A DNA stretch of 64,000 nucleotides from Flavobacteriaceae bacterium CRH (GTDB lineage: Bacteria > Bacteroidota > Bacteroidia > Flavobacteriales > Flavobacteriaceae): positions 124,001 through 188,000 of the forward strand of contig LMAJ01000004.1 of assembly GCA_001507425.1 (NCBI GenBank). Direction: 5' to 3'. This document shows, one piece after another, positions 29,376 through 39,626 of this stretch (positions are counted from its first letter, which is position 1; the number at the start of each line of letters is the position of its first letter). The notes below the pieces were generated by a model. The model made no database searches and was not told the origin of the DNA. It saw nothing but the letters and a program-made list of their open reading frames with translations. The position numbers and the translations under genes are program-made.

Positions 29376-29408
29376 TTGTTTTTTGGATGCAGGAATTTCG
29401 TAATTTTG
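29376..29408 (+). promoter_or_regulatory. promoter of the first AraC-family gene
   Basis: TTG (29376-29378), a 22-bp spacer and TAATTTTG (29401-29408) match the Flavobacterium consensus TTG-N17-23-TAnnTTTG. The start codon lies 60 bp further on. Confidence 0.6.
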
Positions 29409-29468
29409 AAGATGATTTAGTAAAAATCTAATTAGCATATCTTCCTTTTTTCAATAATAAACTCTAAT

Positions 29469-30296
29469 ATGCATCAGGAATTTGAATCTCCTCAGGAATT
29501 ACGTGATACCATAAAATGCTTTTGGTATGACCGAATTGAATTTGGAGAACAGGAATCTGCTTTTGAAGTCGTGCCTGATAGTTATGCTGAAATTATTTTT
29601 CACTTCGGAAATACCTGTAGCATTTCTTATAACGGAGATCTACAAGCATTGCCATCGCCATTTATGATAGGATTGCTAAATCAGCCTGTTCATTTTTTTT
29701 CCAAAAACAATTTACAAATTATTGGTATCCGTTGTTTTCCGTGGACGGTTTTTGATTTACTTGGGTTAGAATCTGGTAAAGGTGGCGTTCAGGAATTCGA
29801 ACATCCTCTTGCACAACTTCAACCTAAATTAGATAAGCTTATTCAATCCGGAAATATTGAAGAAGCAATTGCCGAAGTAAAGCAGTATTTTCTCAATACA
29901 CATTCGCAAATTCCAAATAACAGTACATTGTTGAAAGCCGGAAGTGCGATGCGGGAAACAAATGGCTCGATGCCGGTAAGTGAGGTGGCAGATGCAGCAC
30001 ACGCAACGATTCGTACACTCGAAAGAAAATTTAAACAATCTTCCGGATATACCGTAAAAGATGTTTCAGCCTTAATACGTTTTGAACAAGTGAGAAACGA
30101 ATTATTACTCAATCCAAATGCAAACCTCGCATCTTTAGCGCATGATTTAGGCTATACAGATCAATCGCATCTTAGTAGAGAATTTAAGCGCTACAGCGGA
30201 ACAACACCGTCGGCATTTGCACGCAATTCTAAGAAACAAATTATAAGTGACAATTTTATAGCTTTTGTGCAAAGAAATAACGATTCGGAAAGCTGA
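29469..30296 (+). CDS. AraC-family transcriptional regulator with DUF6597-like sensor domain
   Basis: This 275-residue regulator has an N-terminal domain with FEVVPDSYAEIIFHFG (DUF6597 pattern, about 35-50) and IIGIRCFPW near 79. The C-terminal AraC DNA-binding domain covers about 165-262: the first helix-turn-helix around VSEVADAAHATIRTLERKFKQ and the second around LASLAHDLGYTDQSHLSREF. It starts a plus-strand run of two AraC genes and two FAD monooxygenase genes, which it may control. Effector unknown. Confidence 0.88.
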   Translation: MHQEFESPQELRDTIKCFWYDRIEFGEQESAFEVVPDSYAEIIFHFGNTCSISYNGDLQALPSPFMIGLLNQPVHFFSKNNLQIIGIRCFPWTVFDLLGLESGKGGVQEFEHPLAQLQPKLDKLIQSGNIEEAIAEVKQYFLNTHSQIPNNSTLLKAGSAMRETNGSMPVSEVADAAHATIRTLERKFKQSSGYTVKDVSALIRFEQVRNELLLNPNANLASLAHDLGYTDQSHLSREFKRYSGTTPSAFARNSKKQIISDNFIAFVQRNNDSES

Positions 30297-30345
30297 AAAG
30301 CTGATGTGGAAAACCATTAAATTTATAGCGTGAACAAAATAAATA

Positions 30346-31227
30346 ATGAGTAAAAAAAGACAATCAATTCCTGTAAATGCAATGACCGACAATTTTGACG
30401 GCGATATTTCTATTGAAAGAATTTGTATTGATGATTTACTCACTTTAGATAAAATAAATTCACCCAATTTCGAAGAAGCAACAGGAACGCATCGGCATGA
30501 TAGTCATTCCTTTTTTCTGCTTGAGAGCGGAACAGTTCAGCTTGATATCGATTTTCAAAAATATAGTATCAAAGCTCCGTCACTTATTTATGTTCACCCT
30601 GATCAGGTACATCATACACTAGCATCAAAAAATGTAATAGTGAGCAGTTGGGCCATTAGCAATGAAAGCCTGAATCCTGAATATCTTAAATTATTACTGG
30701 AGATTACACCGGCAAAACCTTTAGAATTAACAAACGAAATGTTTTTAATGCTATCAGAAGCAGTATCGGTTTTTATACAATTTTCTGAGCGCAAAAACGA
30801 CAAACTAAATCATTCCATATTAAAAGACAGCTGTAATGCATTAGTAGCATTGGTTATTTCACAATATCTGGAACAATCTAAAGCTACAGATAAACCTTCA
30901 CGATTTGAAGTAATTACAAAGGCTTTCAGGCAACTATTAGAAAGTAATTATACCATAGCGAAACGCCCATCAGACTATGCTCAAAAATTACATTTATCTA
31001 CGCCATACTTAAACGAATGCATTAAAAATACAACAGGATTTTCAGTTTCTTATCACATACAACAACGTGTCATTTTAGAAGCAAAACGCTTACTTTACCA
31101 TTCTGATAAATCAGTAAAAGAAATTGCATCAGATTTGGGTTACGACGATTATCCTTATTTTTCAAGATTATTTACCAAAGTTACCGGAATGACCGCTTTA
31201 ACTTTTCGAAGCAAAAACCTCGATTAG
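30346..31227 (+). CDS. AraC-family transcriptional regulator with cupin domain
   Basis: This 293-residue protein has an N-terminal cupin sensor (GTHRHDSHSFFLLESG near 46-61, HPDQVHH near 84) and a C-terminal AraC domain (about 195-290). The second recognition helix region reads VKEIASDLGYDDYPYFSRLFTK. It follows the first AraC gene by 49 bp and precedes the FAD monooxygenase gene by 78 bp. Such cupin-AraC regulators often control neighbouring oxidoreductases, so control of the next two genes is likely. Confidence 0.88.
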   Translation: MSKKRQSIPVNAMTDNFDGDISIERICIDDLLTLDKINSPNFEEATGTHRHDSHSFFLLESGTVQLDIDFQKYSIKAPSLIYVHPDQVHHTLASKNVIVSSWAISNESLNPEYLKLLLEITPAKPLELTNEMFLMLSEAVSVFIQFSERKNDKLNHSILKDSCNALVALVISQYLEQSKATDKPSRFEVITKAFRQLLESNYTIAKRPSDYAQKLHLSTPYLNECIKNTTGFSVSYHIQQRVILEAKRLLYHSDKSVKEIASDLGYDDYPYFSRLFTKVTGMTALTFRSKNLD

Positions 31228-31305
31228 TCCAATGCTTACTTTGTATTGTTATTTTCTGTCTTTGTCATACGTTGTTTATTTGCAGAAACAAATAACACGT
31301 ATACA

Positions 31306-32430
31306 ATGGAATCATTTAAAAATAAAAAAGTACTCGTTTCCGGAGCAAGCATAGCCGGACTTTCAACTGCATACTGGATGAACAGATTAGGGTATCAGGT
31401 AACGGTTGTTGAAATGGCAAGTGAACCCCGAACTGCCGGAGCAGCAGTTGATTTGCGCGGAATTACCGTAAATATTGCGAAACGCATGGGGATTTTTGAG
31501 CAATTAAAAGCACACCGGTTATATGTCGAAAAGGTAGAATTTAAAAATGCCCAAGATGTTACCGAAGGCTCTATAATGCTTGCAAATGATGATACTGAAC
31601 TTCCCGAAGATGAAATCGAAATAGAACGCGATAAATTTATTCCCTATTTATTTAATGAGTTAAAAAATGATGTTGCATTTATTTTCAAAAATAGCATCAC
31701 AGCATTAAATGAAACAGAAGACAATATAGAAGTTACTTTTAAGGATGGTTCGCAAAAAGCGTTTCATTTAGTATTGGGCTGCGACGGAATGCATTCAGGA
31801 GTAAGGAAAATTTGGTTTGGCGATGAAACCGAATATGCACATTTTCTTAACGCGTACTTTTCGCTCACCATTGTAAACAAATTGCTGGTCAAACAAAAAA
31901 CAATGCAAATGTACAATGTGCCGGACAAAGCCATTACGCTTAATGCTTACAACAATAAAACCGATATTATTTTTTGCTTTTATTCAGAAAATGAAATTCC
32001 ATACGATTATCGCGATATTGAACAACAAAGAAAAATTATTATGGAACAGTTTTCGGGACAAAGCTGGAGAACTTCAGAATTATTAGAAGAAGTACAACAA
32101 TCGGAAAACTTTTACTTCGATAAATTTTGCCAGATAAAAATGCCATCATGGACAAAAGGCAGGGTTGCATTAGTGGGCGATGCGGGTTATTGTGCTTCGC
32201 CAGCTGCAGGAATGGGCGCATCATTAGCAATGAATGGAGCTGCCGCATTAGCAGATGCTTTAGAAAAATACAACGGAAATTTTAATCTGGCATTTGAGGA
32301 TTACAACAAAAACCTGCGTCCATTTATTGAAGAAGTTCAGGCTATGGCCGAATTGAATGTAAAAGAAAATTTTATTCCAAGAACCGAAGAAGAGATTAGA
32401 AAAAGAAACGCTCAGACACAACCTTTTTAG
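31306..32430 (+). CDS. FAD-dependent monooxygenase
   Basis: This 374-residue class A flavin monooxygenase has an N-terminal FAD-binding Rossmann motif in VLVSGASIAGLSTAYWM (about 9-25), a DG motif LGCDGMHSGVR near 158 and the GD motif GRVALVGDAGYCASP near 280. An in-frame TTG at 31246 would add 20 residues. I chose the ATG at 31306 because the FAD motif then begins about ten residues in, as in the family. The substrate is not predictable. The next gene encodes a relative, and two AraC regulators lie upstream. Confidence 0.86.
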   Translation: MESFKNKKVLVSGASIAGLSTAYWMNRLGYQVTVVEMASEPRTAGAAVDLRGITVNIAKRMGIFEQLKAHRLYVEKVEFKNAQDVTEGSIMLANDDTELPEDEIEIERDKFIPYLFNELKNDVAFIFKNSITALNETEDNIEVTFKDGSQKAFHLVLGCDGMHSGVRKIWFGDETEYAHFLNAYFSLTIVNKLLVKQKTMQMYNVPDKAITLNAYNNKTDIIFCFYSENEIPYDYRDIEQQRKIIMEQFSGQSWRTSELLEEVQQSENFYFDKFCQIKMPSWTKGRVALVGDAGYCASPAAGMGASLAMNGAAALADALEKYNGNFNLAFEDYNKNLRPFIEEVQAMAELNVKENFIPRTEEEIRKRNAQTQPF

Positions 32431-32517
32431 ATTTATCTAATCGATAACAATGCGGCAAAATTATTTAAAAATAGATTTTGTCGCATTTATACAATCCTAA
32501 AACAATAGTAAAACTGA

Positions 32518-33666
<1,149 letters not shown>

Positions 33667-33706
33667 GTTATGATGTTAACACTTTAGATGCAATAGTAAA
33701 ATTTCA

Positions 33707-33842
33707 TTAACACATAGAAACATAGATTTTTCCTTTTTTAAAGAAGATTAAAATAAATGACACATCATTAACACATAGCTATGTGCATTTAAATAAGTGA
33801 AACGCCTTTTGAACGCAACTACACTATGTTTCTATGTGTTAA
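33707..33842. repeat. 19-bp inverted repeat between convergent genes
   Basis: TTAACACATAGAAACATAG (33707-33725) pairs perfectly with 33824-33842. A small palindrome, CACATAGCTATGTG (33772-33785), inside the loop shares the same words. It sits between the TetX-like gene and the convergent DHFR-like gene and probably terminates both. Confidence 0.7.
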
Positions 33843-33883
33843 ATAATTACTCAACGAATTATTTATTATTAAAAACGATTTTC

Positions 33884-34477
33884 TTATTCTCCAATAGTAC
33901 CAGTCTTAACTTCTCCGGCTCGTTTATAACTTAGAGCAATTACGCCACTTGGTGTAACCGTAATTTCTATTAATGTAAAACCTGACGGACTTGCACTATC
34001 ATCAAACAATTTTTTTCCTTTGCCCAGAATTATAGGATAAATTAATAATCCAATTTCATCAACTAAATCATGTTGAAGCAAAAGCTGAACAAGTGTTGCG
34101 CTTCCCCAAACTTTAATGTCCCCGCCTTCGTAATTTTTTAGTTTTTGGATTTCTTCTACAGTCGAAAGAAATTCGGAGTTTCCCCAATCAGAACTTTTTC
34201 TGGTAGAAGACAAAACGTATTTAGTAACGTCATTAATTCCCGGCCAGCCTTCTGCATGTTTTGGCCAATAATCTTCAAAAATATCAAATGTTTTTCTGCC
34301 TAAAAGAATATCAGCAGGCTCCATTTGTTTTTGCATGACGTTGCCATATTCTTCATCGCCAAAAGGCGCCACCCAACCTCCATATTCAAAACCATTTGAT
34401 GTATCTTCTTCAGGTCCGCCCGGTGCCTGCATTACTCCATCGATTGTAATCATCGATATGACAATTATTTTTCTCAT
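33884..34477 (-). CDS. dihydrofolate reductase family protein (RibD C-terminal-like)
   Basis: This 197-residue protein starts MRKIIVISMITIDGVMQAPGG, the usual opening of the small RibD/DHFR-fold reductases. The nucleotide-binding pattern ILLGRKTFDIFEDYWP is near 57 and VWGSATLVQLLLQHDLVDEIGL near 122. These proteins bind NADPH; most have no known substrate. It stands alone on the minus strand and is not the housekeeping DHFR. Confidence 0.88.
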   Translation of the reverse strand: MRKIIVISMITIDGVMQAPGGPEEDTSNGFEYGGWVAPFGDEEYGNVMQKQMEPADILLGRKTFDIFEDYWPKHAEGWPGINDVTKYVLSSTRKSSDWGNSEFLSTVEEIQKLKNYEGGDIKVWGSATLVQLLLQHDLVDEIGLLIYPIILGKGKKLFDDSASPSGFTLIEITVTPSGVIALSYKRAGEVKTGTIGE

Positions 34478-34598
34478 AGTCGTAAATTTTTCTGTTTATC
34501 AAATATATAGAAATTGCAGAAATGTTTTTTAATGTTATGTATTATATACATACGGGTGATAAAATAATCTATTCTGTACATTCGAGATATCAGGAAAT

Positions 34599-35042
34599 TT
34601 AAAGATTTAAATGTGTTGTTGATTTAAGACAAACCATCTTTACTAAATTTGAAGAAAAAGTAATTTTAAAATTTTGATACTTTTTATTATATTCTAAAGT
34701 GTCTATTTTTACACTATATCTTCCATTTAAAAATTGTTGGTTTGATTTTGTTATAATCATAACTATTTTTCCATCATTTTCTTCTTCAAATTCATATTTT
34801 CCAATGAGAATTTTGTCCTTTTCAATTGTATCATCATAAATATTTCCAATATTTATTCCATTTGATAAATTATCAATTAACAGAATAGTATTTTGAAAAT
34901 TTTCATTTGATTCATTTTTATACAGAAATTTAACGACTCCATATTTTCCTTTAAAAAAATCGAAATGTCTGACATCAGTTCTGGTGAACACAAATATTAC
35001 CAATACAATAAATAGAAATAAAAGTACATTCGTTTTGTTCAT
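34599..35042 (-). CDS. hypothetical protein with N-terminal membrane anchor
   Basis: This 147-residue protein begins with a hydrophobic segment, NVLLFLFIVLVIFVFT (about 4-19). The rest is polar and lysine/asparagine-rich, with beta-strand patterns and no domain I recognise. It is very AT-rich and belongs to a small group of orphan genes on the minus strand (34.6-37 kb). Confidence 0.55.
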   Translation of the reverse strand: MNKTNVLLFLFIVLVIFVFTRTDVRHFDFFKGKYGVVKFLYKNESNENFQNTILLIDNLSNGINIGNIYDDTIEKDKILIGKYEFEEENDGKIVMIITKSNQQFLNGRYSVKIDTLEYNKKYQNFKITFSSNLVKMVCLKSTTHLNL

Positions 35043-35121
35043 TTAAAAATCAAGAATTGTTAGACAATGTTTTTTGAATACGTTAGAATATTTATGAATC
35101 ATTGAAAGGTAATGTTTTATT

Positions 35122-35820
35122 CTAATTAAAGCTTTCCATTATTTTGGAGTATTCTTTTTTACTTAAATATCCTTTTAATTTTAAGTCCATTTTTTTTAAA
35201 ACAGGATTATAAAAAACTTCTATTTTTTCACCGTGTAAAAAATGAAACCAAGTAGACGCTAGTATAAAAGTATCTTGCTCTTTTGATAACGTTTTATAAT
35301 CAGTGTCTTTATTATAATCATATTTTTCAGAAAAATATTCTGTTTCTGTAATATGTATATCACAAGGCTTAAAATAACACATTGCTGATTCTCCTGCAAA
35401 AATAACTTTCTTTTTTCCCGTTGCGACAGTATCAGATTCATATCCGGCAATTAAACATAAATCTCTTTTGGTTTTATTTTTAAATGTTACAGTTCCTCTT
35501 TCTGCATTTTTTTCAGCTTCTAAAGTAAAATCTGCACAACAACATCCTTGTTTTATTTCATAAGTTTCATTTTCTTTGAACTTAGTTATAAAATCAAAAC
35601 CGTAATTTTTATATATAACTTTGCACGAATCAAATCCAGATGTATTTATTTTGATTTGAATTATCGTGTCTTTTTCTCCAAAGGCTTGACCGTTAAAATT
35701 AAATTTTAATGAATTTTTGGTTTCATTCTCACTGAATATCTGATTTTTTAATTTTATTGTTGCCGTTTGTCCAAAACTGTTTGTGCAAATAAAAAGGATT
35801 AAAAGTAATAGTTTTTTCAT
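35122..35820 (-). CDS. hypothetical secreted protein
   Basis: This 232-residue protein starts with a standard signal peptide (MKKLLLLILFICTNSFGQ). A GTG 36 bp upstream would lengthen it, but the ATG gives the proper signal sequence. It has a mostly beta N-terminal domain with a cysteine cluster, KQGCCCADF, near 78, then KRDLCLIAGYES and FAGESAMCYFKPC. The cysteines suggest disulfides or metal binding outside the cytoplasm. No family recognised. Confidence 0.6.
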   Translation of the reverse strand: MKKLLLLILFICTNSFGQTATIKLKNQIFSENETKNSLKFNFNGQAFGEKDTIIQIKINTSGFDSCKVIYKNYGFDFITKFKENETYEIKQGCCCADFTLEAEKNAERGTVTFKNKTKRDLCLIAGYESDTVATGKKKVIFAGESAMCYFKPCDIHITETEYFSEKYDYNKDTDYKTLSKEQDTFILASTWFHFLHGEKIEVFYNPVLKKMDLKLKGYLSKKEYSKIMESFN

Positions 35821-35906
35821 TTGTAAATGTTTAAAGGTTATATACTTTGCAGGCACGAAACAAATTTCTGAAGTAACGTTATACGAGCAATCGGTTTTTG
35901 AATTGA

Positions 35907-36539
35907 TTATGCTGTTTTCTTGGCAATTATTATAGTATGAATTTCTACATTTTCACCTTTTGGATAATTTACGTTGAATAGTTTAATAACTTCAAAATTA
36001 TTTATAAAAAGTTGATTACTTATATTTTCTAAAGTGTGATAGTAAAAATAGGTACGGTCGCCAGTGCTTCCGGAAATAAAACCTGATTTAGACAGGCTTC
36101 CTTGAACAAAACTTAAGTATAAGATTCCATTATTGAAAAGTGTTTTTGCTGAATCGACCATAAGTTTAGAACAATCAATATCTGATAAATAAGGCAAACA
36201 AAAGCCACACATAATTGCATCAAATTTTTGATTTAATGTACCAAGCTCTCTTGTGTCCATTACTTCAAAGTTGGCAGAAGGATTGTTTGCTTTTGCCAAT
36301 TCAATCATTTTTGGAGCAACATCAATACCTTTAATTATTAGGTTTGGCTTTTTTGACAATAAATATTTTGTAATATTTCCTGGTCCGCAGCCAATCTCAA
36401 ATATGTTTATTTGTTCTGCTTTTAGCGCTTCACAAAAAAAATCATACGTTTCGTCATACAAACTTAAATTCATAAACTTATCTTGATAGAGACTGGCAAT
36501 TTTATTCCAGGTTTCGAAAGTTTCTTTGTATTTGTCCAT
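35907..36539 (-). CDS. class I SAM-dependent methyltransferase
   Basis: This 210-residue protein has the Rossmann-fold methyltransferase motif I IFEIGCGPGNITKYLL (about 45-60), motif II GIDVAPKMIELA near 75 and a post-motif region, FDAIMCGFCLPYLSD, near 105. Substrate unknown. It follows the gene at 36545 by 5 bp, so the two form an operon. Confidence 0.85.
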   Translation of the reverse strand: MDKYKETFETWNKIASLYQDKFMNLSLYDETYDFFCEALKAEQINIFEIGCGPGNITKYLLSKKPNLIIKGIDVAPKMIELAKANNPSANFEVMDTRELGTLNQKFDAIMCGFCLPYLSDIDCSKLMVDSAKTLFNNGILYLSFVQGSLSKSGFISGSTGDRTYFYYHTLENISNQLFINNFEVIKLFNVNYPKGENVEIHTIIIAKKTA

Positions 36540-36544
36540 AGATT

Positions 36545-36952
36545 TTATTCAATATCAATTATGATTGGTTCAGATTCAGAAATTACGCTAACGCAATCAT
36601 TTATTCCTAAAATTAAATATTCATTATGACTAGTTGCATGATGCTGAGCTAGGAAACCAGAGCGTAATTTCTCGAGTTCAAACCATCCCCCGCTTTCAAT
36701 TTTCCAGATCCAACCAGGAACTCTAATGTCGTTATCCCAGAATTCTAAAAGATTTCCCTCATCTAAAACCCTAAAACCTACTATGTTTTTAAAAATAATA
36801 TACACTGGACTAGGGTGGTCGCTAAATGATAAAGTTATTTTTAAAGTCCATAAATCATAATTTACATTGCATATTTCAGGATTGGAATTAGTAGAGAAAT
36901 TTGTATCAAATCCTTTAACTTTTGGCTTTAATAGATTTTGGATGTTTTCCAT
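36545..36952 (-). CDS. hypothetical protein
   Basis: This 135-residue protein is acidic and tryptophan-rich, with no signal peptide. Motifs such as GWIWKIESGGWFELEKLRSGF and a tail EPIIIDIE are visible. The size and beta-rich look resemble immunity or accessory proteins, but I cannot assign a family. It is translationally linked to the methyltransferase gene (5-bp gap). Confidence 0.55.
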   Translation of the reverse strand: MENIQNLLKPKVKGFDTNFSTNSNPEICNVNYDLWTLKITLSFSDHPSPVYIIFKNIVGFRVLDEGNLLEFWDNDIRVPGWIWKIESGGWFELEKLRSGFLAQHHATSHNEYLILGINDCVSVISESEPIIIDIE

Positions 36953-37083
36953 AATTTTTGGTTAGATTTTGTATTCCTCTAAAATATAATTTTTGTAAAA
37001 GAAGTTTTAAAAGTAATTTTATTTCTCTGAACAAAAAAAAATATTTACAACCCAATTTATCCAACAAATAAATTCTGATTTCG

Positions 37084-37091
37084 TATATTTG
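37084..37091 (+). promoter_or_regulatory. -7 promoter element of the pyr operon
   Basis: TATATTTG matches TAnnTTTG and lies 23 bp before the start codon, leaving a leader of about 15-17 nt. That is too short for an attenuator. Confidence 0.5.
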
Positions 37092-37114
37092 CCAACCAAA
37101 CATTACAACTAATT

Positions 37115-37654
37115 ATGGGCCAAAAAGTATTACTTAATTCAAAAGAAGTTACTATCATACTTCATCGTTTGGCTTGTCAATTGATTGAAAAACACCTTGA
37201 TTTTTCGGATACCATTTTAGTCGGAATTCAGCCAAGAGGTGTTTTTTTAGCGGAACGTTTAAAACAAATCTTAGAAAGCGAATACCAAACACCTGAAATT
37301 CAGTTAGGATATCTTGATATCACTTTTTTCAGGGATGATTTTCGTCGTACAGATAAACCGCTTGAAGCCAATAAAACACAAATAAATTTTATAGTCGAAA
37401 ATAAAAAAGTTATTTTTATAGATGACGTTTTGTTTACCGGACGAAGCATTCGTTCTGCCTTAACCGCAATTCAGTCTTTTGGGAGACCTTCAGAAATTGA
37501 ATTATTAGTGTTAATCGACAGACGTTTTAGCCGTAATTTACCTATTCAGCCCGATTATCGTGGCCGTCAGGTAGATGCCATTAATGGAGAAAAAGTAAAA
37601 GTGAGCTGGAAAGAAAATGAAGGTGAAGACGTTGTGCATTTAGTAACCAATTGA
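37115..37654 (+). CDS. pyrR: PyrR-like phosphoribosyltransferase
   Basis: This 179-residue protein has the PRPP-binding motif VIFIDDVLFTGRSIRSAL (about 107-124) and the PyrR-type N-terminal pattern LVGIQPRGVFLAERLK. PyrR proteins convert uracil to UMP and in some bacteria regulate pyrimidine genes. It precedes pyrB with one gene between. The leader is too short for PyrR-type RNA attenuation, so a purely enzymatic role, or control by another route, is likely. Confidence 0.88.
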   Translation: MGQKVLLNSKEVTIILHRLACQLIEKHLDFSDTILVGIQPRGVFLAERLKQILESEYQTPEIQLGYLDITFFRDDFRRTDKPLEANKTQINFIVENKKVIFIDDVLFTGRSIRSALTAIQSFGRPSEIELLVLIDRRFSRNLPIQPDYRGRQVDAINGEKVKVSWKENEGEDVVHLVTN

Positions 37655-37689
37655 AAAGTTTAATCGATAAGTCGTTTAACTGGTAAATC

Positions 37690-37733
37690 GTTTAACCGTT
37701 TAATCGCAAAATGAGACGATTAAACGGTTAAAC
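37690..37733. repeat. 17-bp inverted repeat in a GTTTAATCG-rich spacer
   Basis: GTTTAACCGTTTAATCG (37690-37706) pairs perfectly with 37717-37733 around a 10-nt loop. More degenerate copies of the word GTTTAATCG extend on both sides (37660-37775). It lies inside the pyr gene run and may attenuate transcription. Confidence 0.7.
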
Positions 37734-37781
37734 AATCAAACAAATCAACGATTAAACAATTAAACGAATAAACATTAAACC

Positions 37782-38423
37782 ATGTCAGAGAACGAAGCGT
37801 TTATTTATGAATCAATTTTTAATCAGGTTAGAATGGGATTTCTTTCTCTTGATGAGATTCAGGAAAACATCATAGAAGAAATTGAAGACAACGAATTTGA
37901 AGATGAAATCTCAGAAGAATGGGCTTTCGATAAAATAAGAGAAGAATACCAAAAGTTACTTGCAGAAAGTAAACAATGGAAAAGTCCAACAGATACTGAA
38001 AGGCTAATAAAAGCGTTTGATGAGTTGTGTGACGAGAATATTATTGCGCTTCACAATGCGGGTTTCACCACAAGTGATGGCGAAAGTGAAGTTGTTGAGG
38101 TTGAGACAGAACTTCGCGAAAACGAAGTAGAGTCTGATGGGTATTGTTTTTATCACGAACAGGATTTGGCGAGAGCTGTTGCCGTAGAAGATCCGGGTTT
38201 GTTTATCGCTTTTCAAAAAGTAGATAATGAAGATGCGGAAACGACAATCGAGGTTGGAAAAAAAGTTGCTGAAGTTTTAAGAAATAACGGTTTTGATGTA
38301 AATTGGAATGAATCTCCCAAAACAAAAATAGAAATTCCGGGTTTCAGATGGCAGAAGATTTTTAATGAAGACGACAGAGATTTGCAGGATTACGGCGAAG
38401 TTATAGAAAGAATGATTCGATAG
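37782..38423 (+). CDS. DUF6891-like acidic protein
   Basis: This 213-residue, strongly acidic cytoplasmic protein has helical N-terminal patterns (IIEEIEDNEFEDEISEEWAF), a central GYCFYHEQDLARAV segment near 126 and a C-terminal GFRWQKIFNEDDRD. This resembles DUF6891 proteins, which have no known function. It lies between the pyrR-like gene and pyrB, though the repeat before it may uncouple it from pyrR. Confidence 0.7.
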   Translation: MSENEAFIYESIFNQVRMGFLSLDEIQENIIEEIEDNEFEDEISEEWAFDKIREEYQKLLAESKQWKSPTDTERLIKAFDELCDENIIALHNAGFTTSDGESEVVEVETELRENEVESDGYCFYHEQDLARAVAVEDPGLFIAFQKVDNEDAETTIEVGKKVAEVLRNNGFDVNWNESPKTKIEIPGFRWQKIFNEDDRDLQDYGEVIERMIR

Positions 38424-38507
38424 AGTAGCTGCTCATAAAAGAAGCATTGAAGGACTGAAAATTTCAGAAATTCAGGAATTTGACAAATAAATATTAAAGA
38501 AATAAAA

Positions 38508-39434
38508 ATGAAAGAATTAAGCGTAAATCATTTATTAGGAATTAAATACATCAACGAGAATGATATTAACCTGATTTTTGAAACTGCCGATCATTTTAAA
38601 GAAGTCATTAACAGACCCATTAAAAAAGTTCCTTCATTACGAGATATTACGATTGCCAATATATTTTTCGAAAATAGTACCAGGACAAAACTTTCTTTCG
38701 AATTAGCGCAGAAACGTTTATCTGCAGATGTTATCAGTTTTTCGGCAGCCCAGTCATCCGTTAAAAAAGGAGAAACACTAATCGATACTGTAAACAATAT
38801 CCTTTCCATGAAAGTTGACATGGTTGTAATGCGCCACTCCAATCCCGGAGCGGCTTATTTTTTATCTAAAAATGTCAAAGCAAGTATCGTAAATGCCGGA
38901 GACGGAGCACACGAACATCCAACTCAGGCTTTACTGGACAGTTATTCGATCAGAGAAAAACTGGGCGATGTAGCCGGAAAAAAAGTAGTTATTGTAGGTG
39001 ATATTCTGCATTCGAGAGTTGCCTTATCAAACATATATGCTTTGCAAATGCAGGGCGCTGAAGTTAAGGTTTGCGGACCAAAAACACTGATTCCAAGATA
39101 TATTGAATCACTTGGGGTTACCGTTGAACCAAATTTAAGAAAAGCATTAGAATGGTGTGATGTTGCCAATATGCTTCGCGTACAAAACGAACGTATGGAT
39201 GTCAACTTTTTCCCTTCAACACGTGAATATGCACAACAATACGGAGTTGATAAACCGCTTTTGGATTCCCTTGGAAAAGAAATCATAATCATGCACCCGG
39301 GACCCATCAACAGAGGAGTGGAGATTACATCTGAAGTGGCAGACTCTAATCATTCGGTGATTTTGAATCAGGTAGAAAACGGAGTTGCCATTAGAATGGC
39401 AGTGATTTATTTATTGGCTTCTAAGATTCAATAG
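38508..39434 (+). CDS. pyrB: aspartate carbamoyltransferase catalytic subunit
   Basis: This 308-residue enzyme makes N-carbamoyl-aspartate from carbamoyl phosphate and aspartate, the first committed pyrimidine step. The carbamoyl-phosphate motif is FENSTRTKLSFELA (53-66); others are the 80s-loop QSSVKKGETL, MRHSNPGA near 108, GDGAHEHPTQALLD near 127 and HPGPINRG near 262. Length is typical. No regulatory subunit (pyrI) gene is nearby. Confidence 0.96.
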   Translation: MKELSVNHLLGIKYINENDINLIFETADHFKEVINRPIKKVPSLRDITIANIFFENSTRTKLSFELAQKRLSADVISFSAAQSSVKKGETLIDTVNNILSMKVDMVVMRHSNPGAAYFLSKNVKASIVNAGDGAHEHPTQALLDSYSIREKLGDVAGKKVVIVGDILHSRVALSNIYALQMQGAEVKVCGPKTLIPRYIESLGVTVEPNLRKALEWCDVANMLRVQNERMDVNFFPSTREYAQQYGVDKPLLDSLGKEIIIMHPGPINRGVEITSEVADSNHSVILNQVENGVAIRMAVIYLLASKIQ

Positions 39435-39439
39435 TTTCG

Positions 39440-39580
39440 GTTTAGTTTTTTTTGTTTTGTTTCATGTTTCATGTTTCAAGTTTCAAGTTTTGGAACGTCT
39501 GGCTTGGCAAACATGAAACATGAAACATGAAACCTGAAACCTGAAACTTGAAACCCAAAATAACAAACTAAAAAAATCTT
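39440..39580. repeat. large palindrome made of heptamer repeats
   Basis: The left arm repeats GTTTCAT/GTTTCAA (about 39458-39490). The right arm repeats the complementary GAAACAT/GAAACCT/GAAACTT (about 39511-39556). The outer flanks (TTTAGTTTTTTT and AACTAAAAAAA) also pair. It may end transcription after pyrB. Confidence 0.75.
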
Positions 39581-39626
39581 CGTACCTTAGCTCTTAAAAT
39601 TATTTACTAGCCCTATACATTATAAA

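Noticed and set aside
31246-31305. TTG start adding 20 residues to the FAD monooxygenase
   Set aside because: The ATG at 31306 gives the normal distance to the FAD motif, and the extra residues do not look conserved.
39440-39580. CRISPR-like array
   Set aside because: Units are 7 bases with no spacers and form a palindrome; no cas genes nearby.
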